NCBI RefSeq assembly: GCF_036345995.1
Contig: NZ_CP107796.1
Location: forward strand, 558,001 to 622,000
Source: Streptomyces sp. NBC_00557
Lineage (GTDB): Bacteria > Actinomycetota > Actinomycetes > Streptomycetales > Streptomycetaceae
Direction: 5' to 3'
DNA: 64,000 bases
Below are positions 54,760 to 62,830 of the stretch, one piece after another (position 1 is the first letter of the stretch; every line of letters begins with the position of its first letter). A model generated the notes under the pieces. It was not told where the DNA came from, ran no database searches, and worked only from the letters and a program-made list of their open reading frames with translations. The position numbers were made by a program, and so were the translations under genes.

Positions 54760-56238
54760 ATGGGACGCGACGTCCCGGCGCTCGTCTTCACCCGCGAGGA
54801 CCGCCGCCGGTACCGGATCAAGATGCAGGCGTGCCTGGAGGCGCTGGCGCAGATGCTGTGCGAGTCACGGTTCGAGTCCGAACGGCCGCAGGTCGGCCTG
54901 GAGATCGAGCTGAACCTCGTCGGCGACGACGCCGAGCCGGCGATGCGCAACACCGAGGCGCTGAAGGCGATCTCCGATCCCGCCTGGTCCACGGAACTGG
55001 GCCGGTTCAACCTGGAGATCAACGTGCCGCCCAGGCGGCTCACGGCGGGCGGCCCCGACGCGTGGGAGTCGGAGATCCGCGCCGCGCTCAACCACGCCGA
55101 CGAGCGGGCCAGGTCGATCGGCACCCGGCTGATCATGATCGGTATCCTGCCCACCCTGCGCCAGGAGGACATCGGCGGGGAGACCCTGTCGGAGAACCCG
55201 CGCTACCAGCTCCTCAACGACCAGATCTTCGCGGCCCGCGGCGAGGACCTGCGCATCGAGGTGGACGGCGTGGACCGGCTGCGCACCTACGCGGACACCA
55301 TCACCCCGGAGGCCGCCTGCACCAGCACCCAGTTCCATCTCCAGGTGTCCCCGGAGGAGTTCGCGCCCTACTGGAACGCGGCGCAGGCGATCGCCGGGGT
55401 CCAGGTGGCGCTGGCGGCCAACGCGCCGTTCCTGTTCGGCAAGGAGCTGTGGCACGAGACCCGTATCCCGCTGTTCGAACAGGCCACGGACACCCGCCCG
55501 GAGGAGATCAAGGTGCAGGGCGTACGGCCCCGGGTGTGGTTCGGCGAGCGGTGGATCACCAGTGTCTTCGACCTGTTCGAGGAGAACCTGCGGTATTTCC
55601 CCGCCCTGCTGCCGCTGTGCGACGAGCAGGACCCGAGGGAGACGCTGGACCGCGGCGACATCCCGGAACTCGGAGAGCTGACGCTGCACAACGGCACGAT
55701 CTACCGCTGGAACCGCCCGGTGTACGCCGTCTCGCACGACGTCCCGCACATCCGGGTGGAGAACCGGGTGCTGCCCGCCGGCCCGACTGTCGCCGACACC
55801 CTCGCCAACGGCGCGTTCTACTACGGCCTGACCCGCGCCCTGGTGGAGGAGGACCGGCCGGTGTGGTCGCGGATGTCGTTCGCGGCCGCCGAGGACAATC
55901 TGCACACCGCCGCCCGGCACGGCATCGACGCCCTGCTGTACTGGCCGGGGATGGGTGAAGTGCCCGCGTCCGAACTGGTCCTGCGCAGGCTGCTGCCCCT
56001 CGCGCACCGGGGTCTTGAGCACTCCGGCATGGACGACGCGTGGCGGGAGCCGCTGCTCGGCATCATCGAGCAGCGCTGTGTGGCAGCACGCAACGGCGCC
56101 CTGTGGCAGAAGGAGATGTTCCACCGCCTGGAGGCCACGACGCACGCCGGCCGCCACGAGTCCCTGCGGCAGATGACGCAGTTGTACATCGACTACATGC
56201 ACCTCAACGCGCCGGTCCACACCTGGCCGGTGGACTGA
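54760..56238 (+). CDS. Glutamate-cysteine-ligase-like (GCS2 family) enzyme
   Basis: A 492-residue carboxylate-amine ligase. Residues 40-90: VGLEIELNLVGDDAEPAM and FNLEINVPPRRL give the Glu-rich metal/ATP site. CTSTQFHLQVSPEEFAPYWN and HDVPHIRVENRVLPAGPTV match the substrate/nucleotide regions of the GCS2 family. Streptomyces makes mycothiol rather than glutathione, so a different amine acceptor is likely; EgtA-like or unknown function is possible. Start: ATG 54760 behind GGAGGG. Monocistronic. Confidence 0.9.
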   Translation: MGRDVPALVFTREDRRRYRIKMQACLEALAQMLCESRFESERPQVGLEIELNLVGDDAEPAMRNTEALKAISDPAWSTELGRFNLEINVPPRRLTAGGPDAWESEIRAALNHADERARSIGTRLIMIGILPTLRQEDIGGETLSENPRYQLLNDQIFAARGEDLRIEVDGVDRLRTYADTITPEAACTSTQFHLQVSPEEFAPYWNAAQAIAGVQVALAANAPFLFGKELWHETRIPLFEQATDTRPEEIKVQGVRPRVWFGERWITSVFDLFEENLRYFPALLPLCDEQDPRETLDRGDIPELGELTLHNGTIYRWNRPVYAVSHDVPHIRVENRVLPAGPTVADTLANGAFYYGLTRALVEEDRPVWSRMSFAAAEDNLHTAARHGIDALLYWPGMGEVPASELVLRRLLPLAHRGLEHSGMDDAWREPLLGIIEQRCVAARNGALWQKEMFHRLEATTHAGRHESLRQMTQLYIDYMHLNAPVHTWPVD

Positions 56239-56342
56239 CCCGGCGCCCGGCTCACCCGCGCCCGCACCCGCATCCGCTCAGCCCTTCCACGGCGCGCCCG
56301 AAGACGGGCTCGCGGCTCCCGCCGGAGTCTGCCCGCCCGGTC

Positions 56343-56735
56343 CTACACCGCAGACCCCGCCGACCGCTCGCGCTCCGCGCCGGGGCACGGCGGCGCGTCC
56401 GGAAGGTGGGCCTTCGCCCATGCGGCCAGTTCCCGCAGCGCCGGCTCCAGGGCGGCCCCCGCCTCGGTCAGCCGGTAGGACACGCGCAGCGGCGGGCCCT
56501 CGTCCACCTCTCGGAGCACGAGGCCCGCCGCGCCGAGTTCGGCGAGCCGGTCGGACAGCATGCGCTCGCTGATGCCGGGAATGGCCCGGCGCAGGTCGGC
56601 GAAGTGTGCGGGCTGCTCCACCAGGACGGCCACGATCGGCCCGCTCCAGCGCTTTCCGAGCAGCTGGAAGACACGGGTGATGCCCTCGTCCACCCGTTTG
56701 CACGCCGCGCTGTCGTGGGTCACGTCCGCCGTCAT
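56343..56735 (-). CDS. HxlR-family regulator
   Basis: A 130-residue winged-helix protein. LGKRWSGPIVAVLVEQPAHF and FADLRRAIPGISERMLSDRL are the family recognition helices; VSYRLTEAGAALEPALRELA follows. An N-terminal Cys (SAACKRVDEG, Cys12) matches the redox-sensing cysteine of HxlR members such as HypR, QorR and YodB. It is divergent from an azoreductase, a common quinone/diamide response pair. Confidence 0.93.
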   Translation of the reverse strand: MTADVTHDSAACKRVDEGITRVFQLLGKRWSGPIVAVLVEQPAHFADLRRAIPGISERMLSDRLAELGAAGLVLREVDEGPPLRVSYRLTEAGAALEPALRELAAWAKAHLPDAPPCPGAERERSAGSAV

Positions 56736-56835
56736 GTGATCAGGGTACTACCTCGGCGTAGGGGGATGAAAAAAAGTAAGCTCCTGTGTTAGATATAGTC
56801 GAGTACTGAATCTCAGCTCACTCCTTGGAGTCTCC
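56736..56835. promoter_or_regulatory. Divergent promoter of HxlR and azoreductase genes
   Basis: A locally AT-rich 100-bp region. TACTACCTCGGCGTAGG (from about 56756) is a dyad of the TACT-n-AGTA-like type bound by HxlR/YodB repressors, and a GAGTACT occurs near 56808. TATAGT near 56797 may be the azoreductase -10 box. Confidence 0.55.
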
Positions 56836-57486
56836 ATGGCAACGCTGCTGCACATCGACTCGTCCGTGTTCCCCGCCGAGGCCTCGGCCTCGCGTGCCGT
56901 GACGGAGGCCTTCCGCACGCACTGGCAGGAGCAGCACCCCGCGGGCACGGTCGTCTACCGCGATCTCGCGGCGCAGCCCGTCCCGCACATCACGGCCGCC
57001 GCGCACACCGCCGGCTTCGCCGACCCCGCCTCGCACACGCCGGAGCAGGCCGCGGCCTTCGCCGAGCGCGTCAAGCTGATAGAGGAGCTGGAGCAGGCCG
57101 ACGCCGTGCTGATCGGCGCCCCGATGTACAACTTCTCGATCCCCTCGACCCTCAAGGCCTGGCTGGACAACGTCGTCCTCATCGGCCGCACCGCGGGCGA
57201 GACCCAGTCCGCCAAGGGCACCCCGGTGACCGTCGTCGCCAGCCGGGGCGGGGCGTACGGGCCGGGCACCCCGCGCGAGGGGTACGAGTACGTGCAGAAC
57301 TACCTCAAGGCCATACTCGGCGACGGTCTCGGCCTGGACGTCGACTTCATCGTCCCGGAGCTGACCATGGCCCCGCAGAACCCGGCGATGGCCGAACTGG
57401 TCCCGCTGTACGAGGCCTCCCGTGACCGCGCCTTCGAGGAGGCCGCCGAGAAGGCCAAGCAGCTCGCCGCGCGCCTCGCGGCCTGA
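56836..57486 (+). CDS. azoR: FMN-dependent NADH-azoreductase
   Basis: A 216-residue flavodoxin-fold enzyme reducing quinones and azo compounds with NADH. MATLLHIDSSVFPAEASASR is the FMN-phosphate site; APMYNFSIPSTLKAWLD and VVASRGGAYGPG are the FMN-isoalloxazine loops of AzoR. It is divergent from HxlR, which probably represses it until quinone or oxidative stress. Confidence 0.95.
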   Translation: MATLLHIDSSVFPAEASASRAVTEAFRTHWQEQHPAGTVVYRDLAAQPVPHITAAAHTAGFADPASHTPEQAAAFAERVKLIEELEQADAVLIGAPMYNFSIPSTLKAWLDNVVLIGRTAGETQSAKGTPVTVVASRGGAYGPGTPREGYEYVQNYLKAILGDGLGLDVDFIVPELTMAPQNPAMAELVPLYEASRDRAFEEAAEKAKQLAARLAA

Positions 57487-57498
57487 GCCGTCCCGTTC

Positions 57499-57534
57499 CG
57501 GCCCGGGCGCCGCCTCCGCGCGGCGCCCGGGCCG
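57499..57534 (+). terminator. Terminator after the azoreductase gene
   Basis: A perfect 15-bp stem (CGGCCCGGGCGCCGC and its complement) with a 6-base loop, 13 bp past the stop codon. Confidence 0.85.
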
Positions 57535-57708
57535 CGGCACGTCTGCGGGTGCCGGTCACGCCGGTCGGCGGTCCCGCGACGCTGCGGCCTGGACATCGGC
57601 TTCGCACCGCCGAAACCCTGCCCCCTGACCCGCCCCCCGTTGCGGATGTACCGTACAACGACCTGCGCGTCACCCCGCGCGCTCGGACACCGTGAGGAGA
57701 GGCACCCG

Positions 57709-58497
57709 TTGGCCGCCAGCTACTTCGAGCGCACGGACCGGCATCGCTACAAGCCCACCGCCCACGCGAGCGGCGCCTGGGACACCGACGAGATGCACTT
57801 CAGCCCGCTCGGCGGACTCGTGGTCCACGCGATCGACCGGTACCGCGCCGAGCGCCCGCCGAGCGGACTGCTGCTGTCCAGGATCAGCTTCGACATCCTC
57901 GGAAGGATCGCCCTGGACGAGTGCGAGATCCTGGTGGAGTCGATCCGGCCCGGCCGCACCATCGAGCTGCTCGAAGCGGTCGTGCGCACCGCGGACCGGC
58001 CGGTGGTACGGGCCCGGGCCTGGCTGCTGACCGCGGTGGACACCGGCGCCGTGGCCGGCGGCGCCGACGCGCGCCTCGCACCGCCGGACGGGCTCGCCGG
58101 TCAGTCGCTGGGCGCCGTCTGGCCCGGCGGTCACTGCGCGTCCGTCGACGTGCGCCCGGTCACCCCCTCCCGGCCGGGCCGCGCCGCCGTCTGGGTATCC
58201 ACGGACCTCGACCTCGTCGCCGGCGAACCGAGCAGCTCCCTCGCCTCCTACGTCGCCCTCGTCGACACCGCCAACGGCATCGCCGTACGCCGCTCGCCGA
58301 CCGAGTGGATGTTCCCCAACGTCGACCTCACGATCCATCTGCACCGGCAGCCGGAGGGCCGCCGGCTGGGCCTGGACACCGCGGTCACCTTCGGACCGAC
58401 CGGGCAGGGCCTCACCAGCAGCGTGCTCCACGACGTCCACGGCCCGGTCGGCCGGGCCGAACAGCTCCTGACGGTACGCCCGTTGGCCGGCCGGTGA
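57709..58497 (+). CDS. TesB-like acyl-CoA thioesterase family protein (double hot-dog)
   Basis: A 262-residue protein with two hot-dog halves. The first has FSPLGGLVVHAIDRYRAERP and SRISFDILGRIALDECEILV; the second has VALVDTANGIAVRRSPTEWM followed by FPNVDLTIHLHRQPEG. This is the actinobacterial thioesterase-family pattern (TesB/4HBT-3); the Asp/Asn-Thr-Gln triad is not obvious, so the substrate and activity are unproven. The start is a TTG at 57709 because GAGGAGAGG precedes it by a normal distance. Confidence 0.82.
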   Translation: MAASYFERTDRHRYKPTAHASGAWDTDEMHFSPLGGLVVHAIDRYRAERPPSGLLLSRISFDILGRIALDECEILVESIRPGRTIELLEAVVRTADRPVVRARAWLLTAVDTGAVAGGADARLAPPDGLAGQSLGAVWPGGHCASVDVRPVTPSRPGRAAVWVSTDLDLVAGEPSSSLASYVALVDTANGIAVRRSPTEWMFPNVDLTIHLHRQPEGRRLGLDTAVTFGPTGQGLTSSVLHDVHGPVGRAEQLLTVRPLAGR

Positions 58498-58525
58498 CCC
58501 TCGCTCCGCGTCGCCGGACGCCCGC

Positions 58526-59050
58526 TCAGGGGTCGATGTTCCATCGCTCGGGAAGGTCCGCGTCGCAGAACACGCAGACGAAATGGCCGTCCCGGACGAT
58601 GTTGTGCTGCCCGCAGGTGACACACCGGCGGAAGACGACCTCATGGGTGAAGCGGCCGGGATGGCCGAGCCCGGCGCGGTCGAGGGCGACGGCCACCGCC
58701 GGCCACGAGCCGGTGTCCGGGCAGTAGCCCGTCGACTGGTTGCTCACCTCCCGCACCGCCCAGCGCCCGGCGTCCCAGCGAAAGCCGATCTCGCCCGCGC
58801 TCAGCACCGGCTCCCCGCCCGCGCAGGCGACGTGTTCGGACCTGCGCGGCGCCAGCCGCAGGACACCCTCCCCGCGGACGACGAAGGTGAACGGTTCGGC
58901 CAGTTCCTCGCGGGACCGGCCCGCGGCCCACTCCGCGAACTCGCTCGCGGTACGGATGTCGGCGCCGGTGCCTCCCGGCCGGATCGCGGCCTTGAACTCC
59001 TCGGGACCGACATACCGATACCTGCGACCGCTGCGTCCCGACGTGTCCAT
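58526..59050 (-). CDS. Zinc-ribbon protein of unknown function
   Basis: A 174-residue protein. The C-terminus carries CVTCGQHN...CVFCDADLPERW, two CxxC knuckles that should bind zinc. The central part is beta-rich (EPFTFVVRGEGVLRLAPRRS; GEIGFRWDAGRWAVREVSNQ). Similar conserved proteins occur in Streptomyces; the function is not known. Start: ATG 59050; the frame is open upstream to 59269 without support. Confidence 0.8.
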   Translation of the reverse strand: MDTSGRSGRRYRYVGPEEFKAAIRPGGTGADIRTASEFAEWAAGRSREELAEPFTFVVRGEGVLRLAPRRSEHVACAGGEPVLSAGEIGFRWDAGRWAVREVSNQSTGYCPDTGSWPAVAVALDRAGLGHPGRFTHEVVFRRCVTCGQHNIVRDGHFVCVFCDADLPERWNIDP

Positions 59051-59190
59051 GCCGGTCACGGTAGGGCATACTCCGGTCCGGCGTGACCGCACCCGCCCGT
59101 GACCCGCGGTGGCGCCTTCGGCATCATCGTCCCCCGTGGCCGACCGCGGTGTTCCAAGCCCTGCCCTGGGCCGTCTCGACTGGAGTGTGC

Positions 59191-59787
59191 GTGATACGTC
59201 GTTGGTTCCGGCGGCGGACGGTGTCGGCGTTCGATGCGGAGAGCCGGGTCGGCCAAGGCTCGGTGGCACGGGTCGAAAAGGCGGCCGAACGCGGTGACGT
59301 CGATGCCATGACCACGTGGGGAGCCGTCCTCTTCCAGCGGCACGACCGGGCCGGCGCGCTGCACTGGTGGACCCGGGCCTGGGAAGCCGGGAACGTCACG
59401 GCCGCGTTCAACCTGGGCACGCTGCACGACCTGGAGGGCGACACCAACCGCGCCCAGGTGATGTGGGAGCGGGCGGCGGCGCTCGGCGATCCCGACGCCA
59501 TGCTCGGCCTGGTCAGACAGGCGCTGGAGCGCGGCGACGAGGCCACGGTGGACCGCTGGGCCCCCTCCGTCCTCGCCCAGCGGCAGGCGTTCCCCATCAC
59601 CGCGCTGGGCGTCGCCTTCGAGGCCGAGGGCCGCGAGGAGGAGGCCGTGCACGCGTACCTGCGCGCCGAGGAACTGGGCGACGCCTACGCCATGGAGTAC
59701 CGGGCGCGCATCCTGGACCGGCGCGGAGCGCACCGGGAAGCCGCGGCGCTGCGCGCCCGCGCGGCCACCGCCGAGCGCATGATGTGA
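59191..59787 (+). CDS. Sel1/TPR-like repeat protein
   Basis: A 198-residue helical-repeat protein. Sel1-type repeats are seen as EKAAERGDVDAMTTWGAVLF, WTRAWEAGNVTAAFNLGTLH and WERAAALGDPDAMLGLVRQA, each about 35 residues with the A-x-x-x-G/A-D-x-x-A pattern. Such proteins usually act as scaffolds. Start: GTG 59191 behind GGAG; the frame is open back to 59083, overlapping the zinc-ribbon promoter. Confidence 0.82.
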   Translation: MIRRWFRRRTVSAFDAESRVGQGSVARVEKAAERGDVDAMTTWGAVLFQRHDRAGALHWWTRAWEAGNVTAAFNLGTLHDLEGDTNRAQVMWERAAALGDPDAMLGLVRQALERGDEATVDRWAPSVLAQRQAFPITALGVAFEAEGREEEAVHAYLRAEELGDAYAMEYRARILDRRGAHREAAALRARAATAERMM

Positions 59788-60103
59788 CCGGGCGGCGCAT
59801 TCCTCGGCGGGTCCGCGGGGCGGCAGGTCACGGCGAACGCCCGGACAGCGGCGGCCAGTCGAAGCGCCGCCCTGATCCGGGTCGACCGCTCGGTCCTCGC
59901 TCCCGAGCGGCTTCGGGGGGATCACCGCCGTCCTGCGCTCCGGCGGCGGAGCCCCTTTCGCGTCGCCCCCACCGAGGCCGGTCCCACCGCCGCGATCCCC
60001 GCCCACCGGCCGGGCGCCGGCGCGACGACGGCCGGCTTCCCGCGGGGCGCGGCGTACCGGGACGGCGCCCGGGACCGGGCCGGCCGCCTTCGAGGACCCG
60101 GGA
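59788..60103. other. Intergenic region with GC-rich inverted repeats
   Basis: About 315 bp between convergent genes without coding character. GCTCGG-TCCTCG-CTCCCGAGC (near 59889-59910) and other GC-rich dyads could terminate transcription from both sides. Confidence 0.4.
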
Positions 60104-60865
60104 TCAGGCGAGCACCAGCACCAGGGGCACGCCTTGGCACGGCACCAGGCGCATGCCCTCGTGCGTGCCGGGGCGGGCCGTGCTGAGGAGTTCGCCGAAG
60201 TCCGGGCCCTTGGTGAGGGAGCCGGCCAGGTGTGCGGGGTCGGCGGAGGCGGCGACCCGGCCGCGGGCGTTGACGAGGCGGGCGGGGCGGGGCAGGCGCC
60301 GCAGGAGGGGCAGGACGGCGGTCTCGAAGTGCCGCAGGTAGACGTCGGCGGCGGCGACGCCCGCGAACCGGCCCTGGACCAGCACGGGTTCGGACAGGGT
60401 GAGGCTGTACTCGTCGGAGCAGAGGTAGTCGACGTACGGTCCGGCCACCGCCCGGCGTCCGGTGTCGCGCGGCAGCGCGAACCAGTCCCAGTGCGTGTAG
60501 TCGGAGTACGCCGACTGGCCGGGATCGAGGTCGAGCAGCAGCGGGCGCACATCGCCGTCGGCGCCGGACTGCCACCACTCCAGCCAGACGGGCACGTCCG
60601 TCAGCAGGCCGGGGGCCGCGACGAAGCCGACGCCGGAGACGAGTTCCTCGCGGGTCAGGTGCACATGCAGTCCGGGGCGGAGCGCGGCGAGGTCGGCGCT
60701 GGCCGGCCGCCGGCCCTCGGCGGACACCCGGCCGAGCAGGGCCTCGGTCTGGGCGCGGGTGGCGGCGACCGTCTCGAAGACGGCCTCCAGCGCACCGCCG
60801 ACCTGTGCGGCCACCCACGTCTCCGTGTCCGGGTCGAGGGTGGCGAGCCCGGGGCTCCAGCCCAT
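60104..60865 (-). CDS. Stand-alone cache-domain protein
   Basis: A 253-residue protein. The C-terminal two thirds form a dCache/PDC-like sensor domain (TDVPVWLEWWQSGADGDVRP; SAYSDYTHWDWFALPRDTGR, then AVAGPYVDYLCSDEYSLTLS and GRFAGVAAADVYLRHFET). These domains normally sit outside the membrane and bind amino acids, amines or carboxylates, but here there is no signal peptide, membrane helix or output domain, so it should be cytoplasmic. It is 38 bp downstream of the GntR gene, probably cotranscribed, next to a polyamine transporter. Confidence 0.85.
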   Translation of the reverse strand: MGWSPGLATLDPDTETWVAAQVGGALEAVFETVAATRAQTEALLGRVSAEGRRPASADLAALRPGLHVHLTREELVSGVGFVAAPGLLTDVPVWLEWWQSGADGDVRPLLLDLDPGQSAYSDYTHWDWFALPRDTGRRAVAGPYVDYLCSDEYSLTLSEPVLVQGRFAGVAAADVYLRHFETAVLPLLRRLPRPARLVNARGRVAASADPAHLAGSLTKGPDFGELLSTARPGTHEGMRLVPCQGVPLVLVLA

Positions 60866-60903
60866 GCTGTCCTCCAGCGGACGGGGCACCTGACGCGGCG
60901 CGT

Positions 60904-61644
60904 TCAGAGGGTGAGCCGTACGGCGACGAGCCGCGCCGTCGACTCCCTGACGCACCGCTCGGCCAGCGTGCCGGCCGTTTCGTGGGCCCCATCTTGCACG
61001 GCGGAGATTACGGAGCGGTGACGGTCCGCAACTTCTTCACGATATGTGTCGTCGGTCAGGACCAGGCACAGCAGGGCGCCGATCTCGCTCTGCAGGGCGA
61101 CCTGTTCGCGGGTGAGCCGGGCGGACTGGGCGGCCGCCGCAAGTTCGACGTGGAAGCGGCCGTACAGCCGGCTGCGTGCCGCCGCGTCCCCGGCCCGGCT
61201 CAGCTCCTCGGCCGTGCGGCGCAGTGGGGAAAGGTCCTCGGGTTCGGTGCGCTGCGCCGCGAGCCGTGCGGCGGCGCCGGACAGGGCGGCCCAGTGGTCG
61301 CCGAGGTCGCGCAGTTCCTCAGTGCTCCAGCCGCGCAGGCGGGCCTTGAGCCGGTCGTCGGCGGGGACTTCGGGCAGGGAGACGAAGCTGCCGCCGCCGC
61401 GTCCCCGGCGGGTGGTGACCAGGCCCTGCTGCCGCAGGGCCATGAGCGCCTCGCGCAGGGTGACGGTGGAGACGCCGAGCTGGCCGGCCAGCTCGGTCTC
61501 GCCGGGCAGCTGCTCGCCGTCGGCGAGGAGGCCCAGCTCGATGGCGTCGCCGATGCGGCGCACGACCGCGTCCACGCGGGCCCGGTTGTCCACCGGGCTG
61601 AAGACGGCCCGGCGGGCACCGCCCTCGATCTCGTCCTGCCTCAT
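60904..61644 (-). CDS. GntR-family regulator (FadR subfamily)
   Basis: A 246-residue protein. N-terminal winged helix: LPGETELAGQLGVSTVTLRE then ALMALRQQGLVTTRRGRGGG. The C-terminal FCD-type helical domain has FHVELAAAAQSARLTREQVA and a metal-binding-type His (DRHRSVISAVQDG). Start: ATG 61644 with GAGGTGG upstream; an in-frame ATG lies at 61662. It is divergent from the ABC transporter operon and probably controls it in response to the transported amine. Confidence 0.92.
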   Translation of the reverse strand: MRQDEIEGGARRAVFSPVDNRARVDAVVRRIGDAIELGLLADGEQLPGETELAGQLGVSTVTLREALMALRQQGLVTTRRGRGGGSFVSLPEVPADDRLKARLRGWSTEELRDLGDHWAALSGAAARLAAQRTEPEDLSPLRRTAEELSRAGDAAARSRLYGRFHVELAAAAQSARLTREQVALQSEIGALLCLVLTDDTYREEVADRHRSVISAVQDGAHETAGTLAERCVRESTARLVAVRLTL

Positions 61645-61763
61645 GGCCACCACCTCGTGCATTGACGCAAGCTTTACCCTGAGGGCCTCTTGAGCTTAGA
61701 ACTATGACTTCATATTTTTACCGTCAAGCGTTCAACGCAACAGCGCGCCAGAAAGGTTCCCCT

Positions 61764-62795
61764 ATGCAGGGAATTGCGGTCCGGCTGCAGGACCTGCGGA
61801 AGTCCTTCGGTGAGACGACCGCCGTGGCCGGGGTCGACCTGGAGATCCGGGACGGGGAGTTCTTCTCCATGCTCGGCCCGTCCGGGTCCGGCAAGACGAC
61901 GGTCCTCCGGCTGGTCGCCGGGTTCGAGACACCGGACCAGGGCCGGATCGAACTCGCCGGCCAGGAGGTCACCGGCCTCGCCCCGTTCGAGCGGGACGTG
62001 CACACGGTGTTCCAGGACTACGCCCTGTTCCCGCACATGACGGTCGAGCAGAACGTCGCCTACGGGCTGAAGGTCCGCAAGGTGCCGAAGGCCGAACGGC
62101 TCGTGCGCGCCCGCAAGGCCCTCGCCGAGGTCCGCCTCGAGGGCTACGGTCAGCGGCGCCCGGCCCAGCTCTCCGGCGGGCAGCGCCAGCGCGTCGCCCT
62201 CGCCCGCGCGCTCGTCGGCCGGCCCCGGGTGCTGCTGCTGGACGAGCCCCTCGGCGCCCTCGACCTGAAACTGCGCCAGCAGATGCAGGTCGAACTGAAG
62301 GCGATCCAGCGGGAGGTGGGCATCACCTTCGTCTTCGTCACCCACGACCAGGAGGAGGCCCTGACGATGAGCGACCGCATCGCCGTCTTCGACCAGGGCC
62401 GCATCGCCCAGGTCGGCACGCCCGCCGAGATATACGAGCGCCCCGCGACGCCCTTCGTCGCCTCCTTCGTCGGCACCTCGAACCTGCTCGACGGCGAGGC
62501 GGCCCACCGGATCGTCGGCACCCCGGGCACCTACAACATCCGGCCGGAGAAGATCCGCGTCCTGAAGGAGTCCGCCGACGCGGACGAGCCCGAGCACACC
62601 AGCGCCGTCGGCACGGTCGCCGAAGTCGTCTATCTGGGCGACGCGACGCGCTTCCTGGTCGACCTCGACGGCGGTGGCCGGCTCACCGCGCTGCAGCAGA
62701 ACCTGGAGACCTCCTCCGAGGACGTCGCCGCGCTGCGCGGCAGCCGGGTGCGCCTGACCTGGCACCGCCGGCACGCCGTCCGGCTGCCCTCCTGA
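61764..62795 (+). CDS. potA: ABC transporter ATPase, spermidine/putrescine type
   Basis: A 343-residue ATPase. Walker A GPSGSGKTT (about 38-46), signature LSGGQRQR, Walker B LLLDEPLGALDLKLRQQMQV, H-loop VFVTHDQEEALTMSDRIAVF and a C-terminal TOBE domain (NIRPEKIRVL). The length and ERDVHTVFQDYALFPHMTV match PotA/CUT1-like importers. It leads an operon with the binding protein 35 bp downstream. The upstream 61663-61763 region is AT-rich and shared with the GntR gene. Confidence 0.93.
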   Translation: MQGIAVRLQDLRKSFGETTAVAGVDLEIRDGEFFSMLGPSGSGKTTVLRLVAGFETPDQGRIELAGQEVTGLAPFERDVHTVFQDYALFPHMTVEQNVAYGLKVRKVPKAERLVRARKALAEVRLEGYGQRRPAQLSGGQRQRVALARALVGRPRVLLLDEPLGALDLKLRQQMQVELKAIQREVGITFVFVTHDQEEALTMSDRIAVFDQGRIAQVGTPAEIYERPATPFVASFVGTSNLLDGEAAHRIVGTPGTYNIRPEKIRVLKESADADEPEHTSAVGTVAEVVYLGDATRFLVDLDGGGRLTALQQNLETSSEDVAALRGSRVRLTWHRRHAVRLPS

Positions 62796-62830
62796 CCTCT
62801 TTCCCGTCCTTACGTCCCCTGGAGAACACC

